Below the pieces are notes generated by a model. That model did no database searches. It was given only the letters and a program-made list of their open reading frames with translations, and was not told the origin of the DNA. Both the position numbers and the translations under genes were made by a program. This document shows positions 8,810 through 16,983 of a stretch of 64,000 nt of DNA, one piece after another (the stretch's first letter is position 1; every line of letters begins with the position of its first letter). The stretch covers positions 372,001 through 436,000 of the forward strand of contig NZ_JAVDDV010000001.1 of NCBI RefSeq assembly GCF_030848565.1, written 5' to 3'. The stretch comes from Natronolimnohabitans sp. A-GB9. Lineage in GTDB: Archaea > Halobacteriota > Halobacteria > Halobacteriales > Natrialbaceae.

Positions 8810-9145
8810 ATGACCTTCGTGACTCGCCTGACGCTCCAGAGCGGCGATCGCGCTGCCCTCGACGGGATCGTCGACGACATCAAAACGACCGCCGAACGCA
8901 AAGGCGCCGCGCTGAAAGGGCCCCACTCCCATCCGCCCGAGAAAATCTCCGTCCCACAGCGGTGTCGGCTCCACGCCGACGACGATCGGCAGTTCTCCTC
9001 GTGGGAGTACACCGTCTTCACCCGCGAACTCGAGATCCACGGCCACGACAACCTCGCGCGCAACATCGCCGAACAGAACTTTCCGGACTCGGTCCACATC
9101 GAGGCCGAAGTCGAGCAGATCCACGGCGCCGGACGCGGTAACTGA
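8810..9145 (+). CDS. uS10-like (uS10/mL48 family) protein
   Basis: A 111-aa protein starting MTFVTRLTLQSGDRAALDGIVDDI, with ALKGPHSHPPEKISVP, a PP-containing loop like that of ribosomal protein uS10, and ELEIHGHDNLARNIAEQNFPDSVHIEAEV. It is a paralogue of the S10 fold found across haloarchaea rather than the rpsJ of the ribosomal operon, since no translation genes are adjacent. The start at ATG 8810 is supported by the family; the upstream codons are noise. Confidence 0.75.
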   Translation: MTFVTRLTLQSGDRAALDGIVDDIKTTAERKGAALKGPHSHPPEKISVPQRCRLHADDDRQFSSWEYTVFTRELEIHGHDNLARNIAEQNFPDSVHIEAEVEQIHGAGRGN

Positions 9146-9232
9146 TTCGTTTCTTACCGACGCTCACACGCGAGTCGCCACGTGCGTAGATGGGCACACA
9201 GCGTTTTTCACCTGTCCCGACGAGACGCAGGT

Positions 9233-10507
9233 ATGAGCACGGACGATCTCGTCTCGTTGCGCCGCGACCTCCACCGCCGACCAGAACCGGCGTGGCGCGA
9301 GTTCTACACGACCGCACGACTCGTCGCGGAACTCGAGGACCGCGTCGATCTCGACGACCTTCACGTGGGTCCCGACGCCATCGCGACCGACCATCGACTG
9401 GCCGTCCCCGACGAGCCCGAACTGGCCGCGTGGTACGAGCGCGCCAACGAGGCAGGCGTCGACGAGACGATCCTCGAGCGCCTCGACGGGGGACAGACGG
9501 GGCTGGTCGCCGTCCTCGGGCGCGGCGAGGGACCGACGGTCGGCCTGCGCGTCGACATCGACGGCCTGCCACGCGAGGAGAGCGACGACCCAGACCACGT
9601 TCCCGCCGCGGAGGGTTTTCGCTCCGAGAACGAGGGCGCGATGCACGCCTGTGGCCACGACGCCCACGCGACGATCGGCGTCGGCGTCCTCGAGCGGATC
9701 GCAGAGAGCGACTTTTCGGGGACGTTGAAGGTCTTCTTCCAGCCCGCCGAGGAAGTCGTCGGCGGCGGCAAGTCGATGGCCAAAAGCGACCACATCGCGG
9801 ACGTCGATCACCTGCTGGCGCTTCACATCGGCCTCGACCACCCGACCGGCGAGATCGTCGCCGGGATCGACGGCTTCCTCGCGGTGCGTCACCTCGAGAT
9901 CGAGTTCACCGGCGAGCCCGCCCACGCCGGCGGCCATCCCGAACAGGGGCGCAACGCCGTCCAGGCGATGGCAACGGCCGTCCAAAACCTCTACGGGATC
10001 CCCCGTCACAACGACGGCAAAACGCGGGTCAACGCCGGCGTCGTCGAAGGCGGGAGCGCGGCCAACGTCATTCCGGAAGCCGCCAGGATCCTCGCCGAAG
10101 TCCGCGGTGAAACGACCGAGCTGATGGAGTACATGGATCGGAAGGCCCGCCACGTCGTCCGCAACGCCGCCGAGATGCACGAGTGTGAAGTCACGTTCGA
10201 CGTCGGCGCCGAGGCACCCAGTGCCACCAGCGACCAGGAACTCGTCGATATCGTCGCCGACGTCGCCAGCGGGACCGACGGCGTCGAGAACGTCCTCGAG
10301 CGTGACGAACTCGGCGGCAGCGAGGACGCGACGTTCCTGATGCAGGCGGTCCAGGACCACGGCGGCAGCGCCTGCTACGTCGGTATCGGAACCGACCACC
10401 CCGGCGGCCACCACACCGCGACGTTCGACGTCGACGAGGCCAGCCTCACCCACGGTGTCGACGTGATCGCCGGTGCGATCGAGCGGATCGGCCGCAAGCG
10501 ACCCTGA
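9233..10507 (+). CDS. M20 family amidohydrolase
   Basis: A 424-aa M20D metallohydrolase of the aminoacylase/hippurate hydrolase type. It starts MSTDDLVSLRRDLHRRPEPAWREF. Metal-binding and catalytic segments are visible: GLRVDIDGLPREE, then HACGHDAHATIGVGVLE (about residues 139-155), QPAEEVVGGGKSM, and the late GIGTDHPGGHHTATFDVDE. It cleaves N-acyl amino acids or similar amides; the exact substrate is unknown. The ATG at 9233 fits the family start. It is followed by a hairpin repeat that begins within its stop codon. Confidence 0.88.
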   Translation: MSTDDLVSLRRDLHRRPEPAWREFYTTARLVAELEDRVDLDDLHVGPDAIATDHRLAVPDEPELAAWYERANEAGVDETILERLDGGQTGLVAVLGRGEGPTVGLRVDIDGLPREESDDPDHVPAAEGFRSENEGAMHACGHDAHATIGVGVLERIAESDFSGTLKVFFQPAEEVVGGGKSMAKSDHIADVDHLLALHIGLDHPTGEIVAGIDGFLAVRHLEIEFTGEPAHAGGHPEQGRNAVQAMATAVQNLYGIPRHNDGKTRVNAGVVEGGSAANVIPEAARILAEVRGETTELMEYMDRKARHVVRNAAEMHECEVTFDVGAEAPSATSDQELVDIVADVASGTDGVENVLERDELGGSEDATFLMQAVQDHGGSACYVGIGTDHPGGHHTATFDVDEASLTHGVDVIAGAIERIGRKRP

Positions 10508-10589
10508 TACGGACTGCTGTATCGATGTTCCGGTGCGATCGCAGGACAGGTCACGGTCGCACCGGAATTGACGTACAGCAGACCGTGTC
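10506..10589. repeat. 84-bp hairpin repeat, ATACGGACTGCTGT family, copy 1
   Basis: Imperfect inverted repeat beginning inside the amidohydrolase stop codon. The left arm GATACGGACTGCTGTA..TTCCGGTGCGA pairs with the right arm TCGCACCGGAA..TACAGCAGACCGTGTC. Related elements lie at 18163, 33542 and 47545, with half copies at 26033, 35126 and 40053. The position after a stop codon suggests a transcription-terminator or RNA-stability role. Confidence 0.7.
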
Positions 10590-10669
10590 GGAAACCAGAG
10601 TCACCTATTTTATCCTCGAGACCACTCATTCAAACGACATGCGTCCCCCGCAGCCTCCCTCCATCCCGT

Positions 10670-10757
10670 CTAGTGGCGGTCCACGCCTGCACTGCTGGGT
10701 CGAATCCTGCGGTGTCGTCCGATTCGCCCCAGCAGTCGACGGGTGGAACGGTACTAG
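10670..10757. repeat. 88-bp CTAG-bounded hairpin element, copy 1
   Basis: Begins and ends with CTAG. The left arm (30 bases) and right arm (29 bases) form an imperfect hairpin with ACTGCTGGG / CCCAGCAGT as the inner stem. Its reverse complement matches 41713-41800 exactly in both arms, while the roughly 29-base loop is different. It lies 28 bp upstream of the first M48 protease gene. Confidence 0.8.
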
Positions 10758-10784
10758 TCCGCGCCCGCTCGAGGTGGTCCCGTC

Positions 10785-12530
10785 GTGACGTCGATCCGTA
10801 CTCGCGCCGGCCTCCTCGTCCGGACGATCGTCGCCGCCATCTGCTGTCTCGTCCTCTCGAGTGCCGTCGTCGGTGCGGCCCTTCTGCTCGTCGCCGTCCC
10901 CGTCTACGCGGGCGTTCACTACGGCGTGACGGCGCTTTCGTCACCCCAGTACCTTCCCGGCGCCGACTCCGGTCTCGTCGGCGAGCCACTCGCCGCAGCG
11001 CTCGTCGTCGCCGTCGCCATCCCCTGTCTGGCGGCCGTCGAACTGTCGCTGCGGACCGTCCGGACCGCCCGCGACCGCTCGGCACCGGCGGGTGCACTCG
11101 CTCAGGGAACAGTGGAACTCGCCTCGTACGTGCTGTTGCTCTCGTCGCTGTTGATCGCGCTGGCCGCGCTGCCGTTCCTGTGGCCGGCGCTGCCCGAACC
11201 GGTGTTCGCGCTCCTCGTCTTGCTCGGGTTCTTCTACCTGTTGACGGTCGGCTACACCTGGGCCGCCCACGAGTGGATCCGCTCGAGAGACGACGTCGAC
11301 GACGAGCGCACGACCGGCGGCAACTGGCTCGTCCTCGGCGTCCTCGCCGTCGGCTACCTCAGCGCCGCCTACTGGTCCGGGTTCGCCCTGCTCATCGTGG
11401 CCGCGCTCTGCTGGCTCGTCGTCGGCTCGATCCTCGCACCCGACCACGTCGATCGGATGCGAGACGCCGTCGAGCGCCGCGCTGCCGAAAGCGCCGAGGA
11501 GGAACCCGTCGATCCCGACGACGTCTACGGGATCACCGACGAAATTCGACGGCTTCGCGGCCGACTCGAGCGGACCGTGGGTCTCCAACCGACCGTTCCG
11601 GCGACCGTCGGCGTGCTCGTCGCGGTCAGTGCCAGTTACTGGGCGACAACCCTCGTCTCCGCCGAGGCGATTGCCGTCTCGCTTGCCGCGATAAGTGCCA
11701 TCGCGTTCGTCGGCGTCCATGTCGGCGGTGCGATCCGTGCGGAGTTCGCCGGCGACACCGCCGTCCTCCGGACTCTCGATGGACAGCTCGACCGCGAGAG
11801 CCCCACGTCAAGCGAGTCGGCGACGCAGGTCGCCGGCGCGGCCTCGAGTGTCGACGATCCAGATGGGCCCGATTCGGCGCACACCTCGCTTCGGTCGACC
11901 GTCACCCGACTCGCCGGACAGGCCGACCTCCCGGCCCCCGATATCAGGGTACTCGAGCACCAGATCCCCCTCGCGCTGACGGTGGGCTACCGGCCCGCCG
12001 CGTCGACGCTCGTCTGCTCCCGGGGACTGATCGAGACGCTTTCCGACCGGGAACTCGAAGCCGTGATCGCACACGAACTCGCCCACGTGAAAAATCGGGA
12101 CGCGGCCGTGCTCACGGCGCTGTCTGCACCCGGCGCCGTCGCGAATCTCGCCCGCAGTCGGTACGGCTACAACCCCGTCGTCGAGCCACTCGCGATGGTC
12201 GTCCGTCTCGCGAGCCGGTGGTACGTCGCCCTCGTCTCGCGGGGGCGGGAGTACGCCGCTGACGACGGCGCGGTCGCGATCTCCGGCGACCCTGCTGGCC
12301 TGGCGAGTGCCCTCGAGACACTCGACGACGACCTCGAGTCCCGTCCGTCGACGGACCTCCGTGAGAGGGATACGGCCGCCGCGTTCGCCATCGTCCCGCC
12401 GCCGTGGGAGGAACACCGCTTTTTCGATCGCACCCGGCGGTTCGTCGCCCGCAGGATATTCGGGACACACCCGGCAACGACGAACCGACTCGAGCGGCTT
12501 CGAGGTCGGGCCTCGTCGATCGACGACTGA
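10785..12530 (+). CDS. M48 family membrane metalloprotease (HtpX-like), paralogue 1
   Basis: A 581-aa integral membrane zinc protease. The first roughly 320 residues contain about six hydrophobic segments in pairs, separated by a charged cytosolic stretch. The catalytic domain follows: VIAHELAHVKNRDAAV (HEXXH near residue 430) and the third zinc ligand in REYAADDGAVAISGDP. The C terminus has VPPPWEEHRFFDRTRRF and a THPxxxxRLxRL motif as in HtpX. The start is GTG at 10785. Likely role: quality control of membrane proteins. It is a tandem paralogue of the next gene but has an extra N-terminal membrane region. Confidence 0.86.
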   Translation: MTSIRTRAGLLVRTIVAAICCLVLSSAVVGAALLLVAVPVYAGVHYGVTALSSPQYLPGADSGLVGEPLAAALVVAVAIPCLAAVELSLRTVRTARDRSAPAGALAQGTVELASYVLLLSSLLIALAALPFLWPALPEPVFALLVLLGFFYLLTVGYTWAAHEWIRSRDDVDDERTTGGNWLVLGVLAVGYLSAAYWSGFALLIVAALCWLVVGSILAPDHVDRMRDAVERRAAESAEEEPVDPDDVYGITDEIRRLRGRLERTVGLQPTVPATVGVLVAVSASYWATTLVSAEAIAVSLAAISAIAFVGVHVGGAIRAEFAGDTAVLRTLDGQLDRESPTSSESATQVAGAASSVDDPDGPDSAHTSLRSTVTRLAGQADLPAPDIRVLEHQIPLALTVGYRPAASTLVCSRGLIETLSDRELEAVIAHELAHVKNRDAAVLTALSAPGAVANLARSRYGYNPVVEPLAMVVRLASRWYVALVSRGREYAADDGAVAISGDPAGLASALETLDDDLESRPSTDLRERDTAAAFAIVPPPWEEHRFFDRTRRFVARRIFGTHPATTNRLERLRGRASSIDD

Positions 12531-12656
12531 TACGGATCGCCGTCCCGGCTCCCGTGAACTCTCTTCGTTACTGCTGTCCGAAAGTATAATTATTATTGAC
12601 ACGTAGCGTCGTATACGACGCTCCGATCGGTCCCAGCGTCTCCCGACTACCCTCCA

Positions 12657-13931
12657 ATGCGACTCGATCGACTCACCCTCGGCCTGTGGCTCCGGATGCT
12701 CGTCGCCAGCGTCGTCGCCGTCGTCGGCATCGTCGGCCTCCTCGTCGTCGAGCTCGCGATCGCATCGATGATGGCAGCGGCGTTTATCGCCGCAGTTCCA
12801 GGATTCGCCACGATGTTGCTCGGACTCGTGGCCGTCGGGACAGTCGTGTTCGGACTCTGGATCGCGCTCGGGACGGCTTACCGGCGTCTGATGCCCGTAC
12901 CGCTTGTCGTCGGTCGGATCAGTCACGACGGGCTGGCCCGAGCAGTCGAATCCATCGCTCGAGGGCTAACTAACCCGTCCGTCCCACTCACGCGTCGGGA
13001 CTTCGCGATCGCCGCCGGCGGGCCCGCCCTCGCACTCGCAAGCTACCTGGCGATCGACGCGTTGCCGTTTATCACGCCGTTTCTGCTGGGGTTCGTCATC
13101 GGCGCGGGGTTGGTCTGCTACGGGACCGGTCGACTGCTCTACCACGAGTGGACCGCCGACGGCGCCGTCCGCGAAGGCGCCGCGAAGACCGCTCGCGTGC
13201 CGCGGGAGGGTGATCCCGACGACGAACTTGAGGCCGAACGAACGGCCCTCCAGGCACGCGTCGACAGGCTGGCAGCCCAGGCTGACGTTCCCGCTCCAAC
13301 CGTCGCCCTCGGCCGATCGACCACTCCCGTCGCGGCCTCCGTCGGCTACCGCCCGTCTACGTCGACGATCGTCGTCTCTCGAGGGCTGTGTGACCGACTC
13401 TCCGACCGCGAACTCGAGGCCGTGTTGGCCCACGAACTCGCTCACGTCGCGAACCGCGATGCCGCGGTGTTGACGGCGCTCTCGCTTCCTGCAACCAAGT
13501 TCGAAGCGATGTTCGGCGAGGAAGACGAGGCAGACGAGGACGGAAACACGGAGACGAAAACCGATTCGCCGGTGGTCGGACCGCACCAGGGATTCATGCT
13601 CTTCCCGATGGTGCCGGTCTTCCTCGTGACCTCGGTGGCTATCGCGTCGCTCGCCCGGTACCGCGAGTACGTGGCCGACCGCGGCGCCGTCGCCCTCACC
13701 GGCGACCCTGCTGCCCTGGCGAGTGCCCTCGAGACGCTCGATCGGGACGTAACCCGACGACCCGAACGCGACCTGCGAGGCTACGGATCGACGGCGGCGT
13801 TTTCCATCGTGCCGCCACCGTGGGAAGAACACCGATTCTTCGATCGGACGCGACGGTTCATCCGTCGGCGCCTGTTCGGCACCCACCCGCGGACCGAAAA
13901 ACGGATCGAGCAGTTACGAACTCGCGTCTGA
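12657..13931 (+). CDS. M48 family membrane metalloprotease (HtpX-like), paralogue 2
   Basis: A 424-aa zinc protease with four hydrophobic segments in the first 160 residues, HELAHVANRDAAV near residue 258, a further hydrophobic stretch, and the third ligand in REYVADRGAVALTGDPAALASALETL. The C-terminal VPPPWEEHRFFDRTRRF block is nearly identical to that of the upstream paralogue, showing tandem duplication. An acidic loop (EEDEADEDGNTETKTD) follows the active site. The ATG at 12657 is preceded by AT-rich DNA (ataattattattg, 12587-12599) that may contain its own promoter. Confidence 0.86.
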   Translation: MRLDRLTLGLWLRMLVASVVAVVGIVGLLVVELAIASMMAAAFIAAVPGFATMLLGLVAVGTVVFGLWIALGTAYRRLMPVPLVVGRISHDGLARAVESIARGLTNPSVPLTRRDFAIAAGGPALALASYLAIDALPFITPFLLGFVIGAGLVCYGTGRLLYHEWTADGAVREGAAKTARVPREGDPDDELEAERTALQARVDRLAAQADVPAPTVALGRSTTPVAASVGYRPSTSTIVVSRGLCDRLSDRELEAVLAHELAHVANRDAAVLTALSLPATKFEAMFGEEDEADEDGNTETKTDSPVVGPHQGFMLFPMVPVFLVTSVAIASLARYREYVADRGAVALTGDPAALASALETLDRDVTRRPERDLRGYGSTAAFSIVPPPWEEHRFFDRTRRFIRRRLFGTHPRTEKRIEQLRTRV

Positions 13932-14015
13932 TCGGTCGTCTCGAGCGTTCTCGGCCGATGCGTTTCGCTCGAGAGATCGATGGCGCGGTCGGGATCCCAA
14001 CGTATTTGTCTCCTC

Positions 14016-14948
14016 TCAGTAGCCGCCGCTCGAGTCGTCGTCTGCTTTGTCGTGGTCGTCGTGCATCCCAGCTCCATCGTCGCCGTCGTGACCGTTCCCA
14101 TCGTCTTCGCCGTGCATCTCGTCGTCGTGACCGTTCCCGTCCTCGCCGTACATTTCGTCGCCGTCTGCGTCGTGGGCATCGTCGTGTCCGGCGTCGAGGA
14201 CGACCTCGAGGTCGAACGCCTCGTCGGCCGGCGCCATCTCGGGTTCGAGGTAGCCGACGGCAAACGCGGAGTAGACGTTCCCTGCAGCGGGACTGAACCC
14301 GAACGTCGCGACGACGTCGCCGTCGTTGCCGTCGGTCGCCGGCCGGATCTCGAGGGTGTAGTCGCCGGGTTCGACGTCGACTGCTGCCGCGTCGCCGAAA
14401 GCCGCGTCCTCGAACAGCACCGTCTCGCCGTCGCCAACCGTGACGTCGACGGCGGGGGCGTCCGGCGAGGCGTGGACGAGTCGCACGCGGACGTCGTCGC
14501 CCGGGTCGCTCAGATCGTCCTCGAGGACGGCCGGTGCGAACGGGTGGTTCTCCGCAGCGAGTTCGCCGAGCGCAGCGATCGTGTAGTTCCCGTCGCCGAC
14601 GTCGACTCGGTCGTCGAAGACGACGGTGTCCGGATCGTCCGCGGCCGCAATCGCGACGTCGTACGTCGCAGGTGCGACCTCGAGGTAGTCGCTGACCGCC
14701 CGGTAGGGGACGTCCTCGAGGACGGTGTCACCGTCGAGGGTGACGTCGACGTTCGGTGCGTCCGGCGAGAGGTGGGCGACGCGGATGCCGGCGTCGCGGT
14801 CACTCGAGCCGACGTCAGTGTCGTCGGTCGTTCCTTCGGTCGCTCCGTCGTCGTCCATCCCGTTACCGCTGAGACAGCCAGCGAGTCCGATGACCCCCGT
14901 CGCTCCGATGAGTGTTACCGCGTTCCGTCGCGTGTATTGTCGAACCAT
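14016..14948 (-). CDS. DUF4397 lipoprotein with His/Asp-rich tail
   Basis: An exported lipoprotein of about 310 aa. It starts MVRQYTRRNAVTLIG with a hydrophobic core and lipobox LAGCLS, so Tat-type lipidation is likely. Two DUF4397 beta-sandwich repeats follow, each starting RVAHLSPDAPNVDVTLDG or RLVHASPDAPAVDVTVGD. The last 60 residues are a low-complexity tail of H, D, E, G and M (GHDDEMHGEDDGNGHDGDD), encoded by imperfect DNA repeats, and could bind metal. The ATG at 14948 was preferred to 14972 because the twin-Arg and hydrophobic core follow directly. Confidence 0.82.
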   Translation of the reverse strand: MVRQYTRRNAVTLIGATGVIGLAGCLSGNGMDDDGATEGTTDDTDVGSSDRDAGIRVAHLSPDAPNVDVTLDGDTVLEDVPYRAVSDYLEVAPATYDVAIAAADDPDTVVFDDRVDVGDGNYTIAALGELAAENHPFAPAVLEDDLSDPGDDVRVRLVHASPDAPAVDVTVGDGETVLFEDAAFGDAAAVDVEPGDYTLEIRPATDGNDGDVVATFGFSPAAGNVYSAFAVGYLEPEMAPADEAFDLEVVLDAGHDDAHDADGDEMYGEDGNGHDDEMHGEDDGNGHDGDDGAGMHDDHDKADDDSSGGY

Positions 14949-15393
14949 CGAGACACTGTATCCGGCCAACAAGAATAGCAGAGACCCCTAACCAGGTAGG
15001 ATTTCGGCCAGTGCGTATTTATGTCATGTCCGAAGCAACGTCTGTCCGAGAACGTATAGTATCGAGAAGATACTGTTTTTTGGACCGAACGGTCCCGCTC
15101 CTCGAAACGAGTTCGATCGATGGTGACGACGGTATCGGTCCCTCGAGTCACACCCCGGGACACCAATTCAGCCGGCGTCTTGGTGCACACTTGCCGCCTC
15201 CTTATTCCTCTCGCAAAGCAGCCTCGATAAGCCGCCGCTGTCACGCGGTTCTTCTCTTAGTTAAAGACAGATGGACATAGTTGTTGGTTAACCCGGCGAC
15301 AGGACAGCGTTTAGTATCTTTATTTTAACCATCTGTTATTATTTAGAATAATAAAAATTTTTAAGCTACTATTAGTCAATGTGTTAACTGAAG
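14949..15393. other. 445-bp gene-free border of the AT-rich island
   Basis: No plausible gene is seen. Base composition changes from GC-rich to AT-rich near 15240-15300, marking the left edge of the island. Features include a short palindrome TATTATTTAGAATAATA (15336-15352) and a TATA-like TTTTTAA serving the next gene. No tRNA or direct-repeat attachment site was found by eye. Confidence 0.5.
15358..15364 (+). promoter_or_regulatory. TATA-like box of the halocin-like gene
   Basis: TTTTTAA is centred about 33 nt upstream of the ATG at 15394, in an AT-rich stretch that also holds a 17-bp palindrome. The spacing fits a very short leader. Inference only. Confidence 0.35.
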
Positions 15394-16215
15394 ATGAGAG
15401 AAACAAATTCATCAATTCGACGACGGACGATCCTAAAATCAGCCGCGGCAACGACGACTGGTTTCGCTGCTTCGACAATGAGCGTTACTGCTAAGGAATT
15501 GACGAATTCAGAGCGTGACGAATTTATTAAAAGAACACGTTCGGACAAGAAGGTTAAAGAATTAATTGAGCAATATGGTTTCATTGGTGAACAAAGATGG
15601 GACGATGCTGAAGTAACTGAAGTTACAAAAGATGATGAAACAACATACTTTGTGCGAATTCCATATGTTGTTGATGGAACGGAGAAAAAGCCAGAAAGTG
15701 CAGAGATCGTATGGACCAACAACGAAGAGCTGCCACCGACTGCAGTCCATACTAAAGAAGACAAATCCGGAGCCATCTTTGTATCAGCATATTTCCCTTC
15801 AGAATCCGGTGATGAGAATGTCCTAAACGTCTCGATAGACCAGGATCAAAAACAATCCAGTCGCGGTGAGTTCACACCCCAGCAGGTGACTGGACCAGCA
15901 GGAATGTGTGGATTTGGTAAGTTTCCCAACCTCTCGTGTGCATACGATTGGGTGGAGGCTAACGAGCAAGTGTCTCGCAGTTGTAGTATCTTTACAGCCT
16001 CTATTGCCACAGGAGTGAAACCAGTTATTGTTGCCTCCGGACTATGGTGTGCTTGGGATCTTGAACAGGAAGGAATTTCTCCAGAAGATTGTGACCTCTG
16101 TACTAGTGATCTCAGTGAAGCAGCATCCGGAATCCCCATTGATCCAAGTGACATTCCCACAGACCCTGACGACTTCCCAAGTCGTCCCTCCTGGAGTGAT
16201 CTTTCACCAATCTAA
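15394..16215 (+). CDS. Tat-exported Cys-rich protein, halocin C8 precursor-like
   Basis: A 273-aa AT-rich gene unlike its neighbours in codon use. A Tat signal is evident (NSSIRRRTILKSAAATTTG, cleavage near residue 33). Residues 35-160 are a charged pro-region (ELTNSERDEFIKRTRSDKKV, FVRIPYVVDG). Residues 170-237 form a compact domain with six cysteines (172, 182, 197, 219, 233, 236) around a hydrophobic helix (FTASIATGVKPVIVASGLW), then a Pro/Asp-rich tail. The layout is that of halocin C8 precursors: Tat signal, immunity-like pro-domain, Cys-rich antimicrobial domain. Mature HalC8 has ten cysteines, so this is a divergent relative at best. Confidence 0.55.
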   Translation: MRETNSSIRRRTILKSAAATTTGFAASTMSVTAKELTNSERDEFIKRTRSDKKVKELIEQYGFIGEQRWDDAEVTEVTKDDETTYFVRIPYVVDGTEKKPESAEIVWTNNEELPPTAVHTKEDKSGAIFVSAYFPSESGDENVLNVSIDQDQKQSSRGEFTPQQVTGPAGMCGFGKFPNLSCAYDWVEANEQVSRSCSIFTASIATGVKPVIVASGLWCAWDLEQEGISPEDCDLCTSDLSEAASGIPIDPSDIPTDPDDFPSRPSWSDLSPI

Positions 16216-16338
16216 TAACAGATGATCTGGAATATGAGTTTATATAATTAATCTAATTATAAATTTTATTATGTATAAATAATATTGCTATTGTGTAGGG
16301 GAGTAAAACTATTGTGGCTGAAGCAAGAATATGACACC

Positions 16339-16689
16339 ATGCCCACAGCAAACGGATTCCGAAGGCTATTACGAACCTCTGGATGGACTGTTGGTCTCAT
16401 CGTTGTTTTCGCCGTGTTAGGGCTTCAATTGGTGCTCTTGTATTCATCTATATCCAATGGAGAAAACAACGTTATTCTATCGCTGACAGGGGTATACGTA
16501 GCCGCTATGCTCGTCTTTGGATATGCAACGAAACGCCTCCAATCAGAACGGTTCCTTGCTGTTCTCTTCGCTGGATGGTCACTTCTTATGGCCACCAATT
16601 ATGTTATTAGCACTTCGGTCGGCGATGCAATGATAGCCGGCTTTACCGCAATCTGTGCAGTATACTATCTCTATGAATGGCTAGCTTAG
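16339..16689 (+). CDS. four-helix small membrane protein next to the halocin-like gene
   Basis: A 116-aa protein with four predicted transmembrane helices (WTVGLIVVFAVLGLQLVLLY, VILSLTGVYVAAMLVFGYA, FLAVLFAGWSLLMATNYV, AMIAGFTAICAVYYLYEW). It lies 123 bp downstream of the halocin-like gene on the same strand and in the same AT-rich island. A TATA-like stretch (tgtataaataat, 16271-16282) precedes it. Small membrane proteins next to antimicrobial peptide genes often act in immunity or export, so that is the leading hypothesis. No family is recognised. Confidence 0.5.
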   Translation: MPTANGFRRLLRTSGWTVGLIVVFAVLGLQLVLLYSSISNGENNVILSLTGVYVAAMLVFGYATKRLQSERFLAVLFAGWSLLMATNYVISTSVGDAMIAGFTAICAVYYLYEWLA

Positions 16690-16702
16690 CATTGGTCTTT
16701 AG

Positions 16703-16902
16703 TTAGGCCTCAGCAGTCGGTTTGATGGCGGTAGCGAGTTGTTCTTGGAGAAAGGGTTGGGGACAGCGATCTCGTCGAGCCCGTACTCCACGAGGTCGAA
16801 CAGATCTGCTTCAAACGTCGGCGTCAGCCGCTGATAGAACACTTCTGACACGAGTATGAGCGTGTCGAGCGAGTCGACGAGGAGTGCGAGACGGTCCCAG
16901 TC
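16703..16902 (-). pseudogene. gene remnant of unknown family
   Basis: The minus-strand frame reads DWDRLALLVDSLDTLILV, SEVFYQRLTPTFEADLFDLV and EYGLDEIAVPNPF to a stop at 16703. Its coding-like character (helical, Leu/Asp-rich) and lack of a convincing start suggest the 3' part of a decayed gene. No known family is recognised. It is bounded upstream by an IS200/IS605-like end. Confidence 0.35.
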
Positions 16903-16944
16903 TCGCCGTTGCCCCGTGGGTGTCTCATCTGTCCGATCTCGAGG

Positions 16945-16977
16945 GCGACCGCTCTTTAGGGCGGGAGGATGTCAACC
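16945..16977 (-). mobile_element. IS200/IS605-type right-end remnant
   Basis: On the minus strand the sequence begins TTGACATCCTCCCGCCC and forms a small hairpin (CCGCTC-TTTA-GGGCGG on the plus strand, one G-T pair). The GACATCCTCCCGCCCTAAAG arrangement resembles ends of haloarchaeal IS1341/IS605 elements. No transposase is adjacent, so it would be a scar. Confidence 0.35.
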
Positions 16978-16983
16978 GAGGGC

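Noticed and set aside
9164-10453. 429-codon open frame antisense to the amidohydrolase gene
   Set aside because: It mirrors the codon bias of a well-supported M20 gene and has no recognisable domain.
10683-10735. tRNA-like T-loop GGGTCGAATCC in the 88-bp element
   Set aside because: No cloverleaf can be formed and the second copy at 41713 has a different loop without this sequence, so it is part of a repeat, not a tRNA.
14060-14170. Regularly spaced repeats resembling a short CRISPR array
   Set aside because: They are in-frame codon repeats of the lipoprotein's His/Asp-rich tail, with no unique spacers of constant length and no cas genes.
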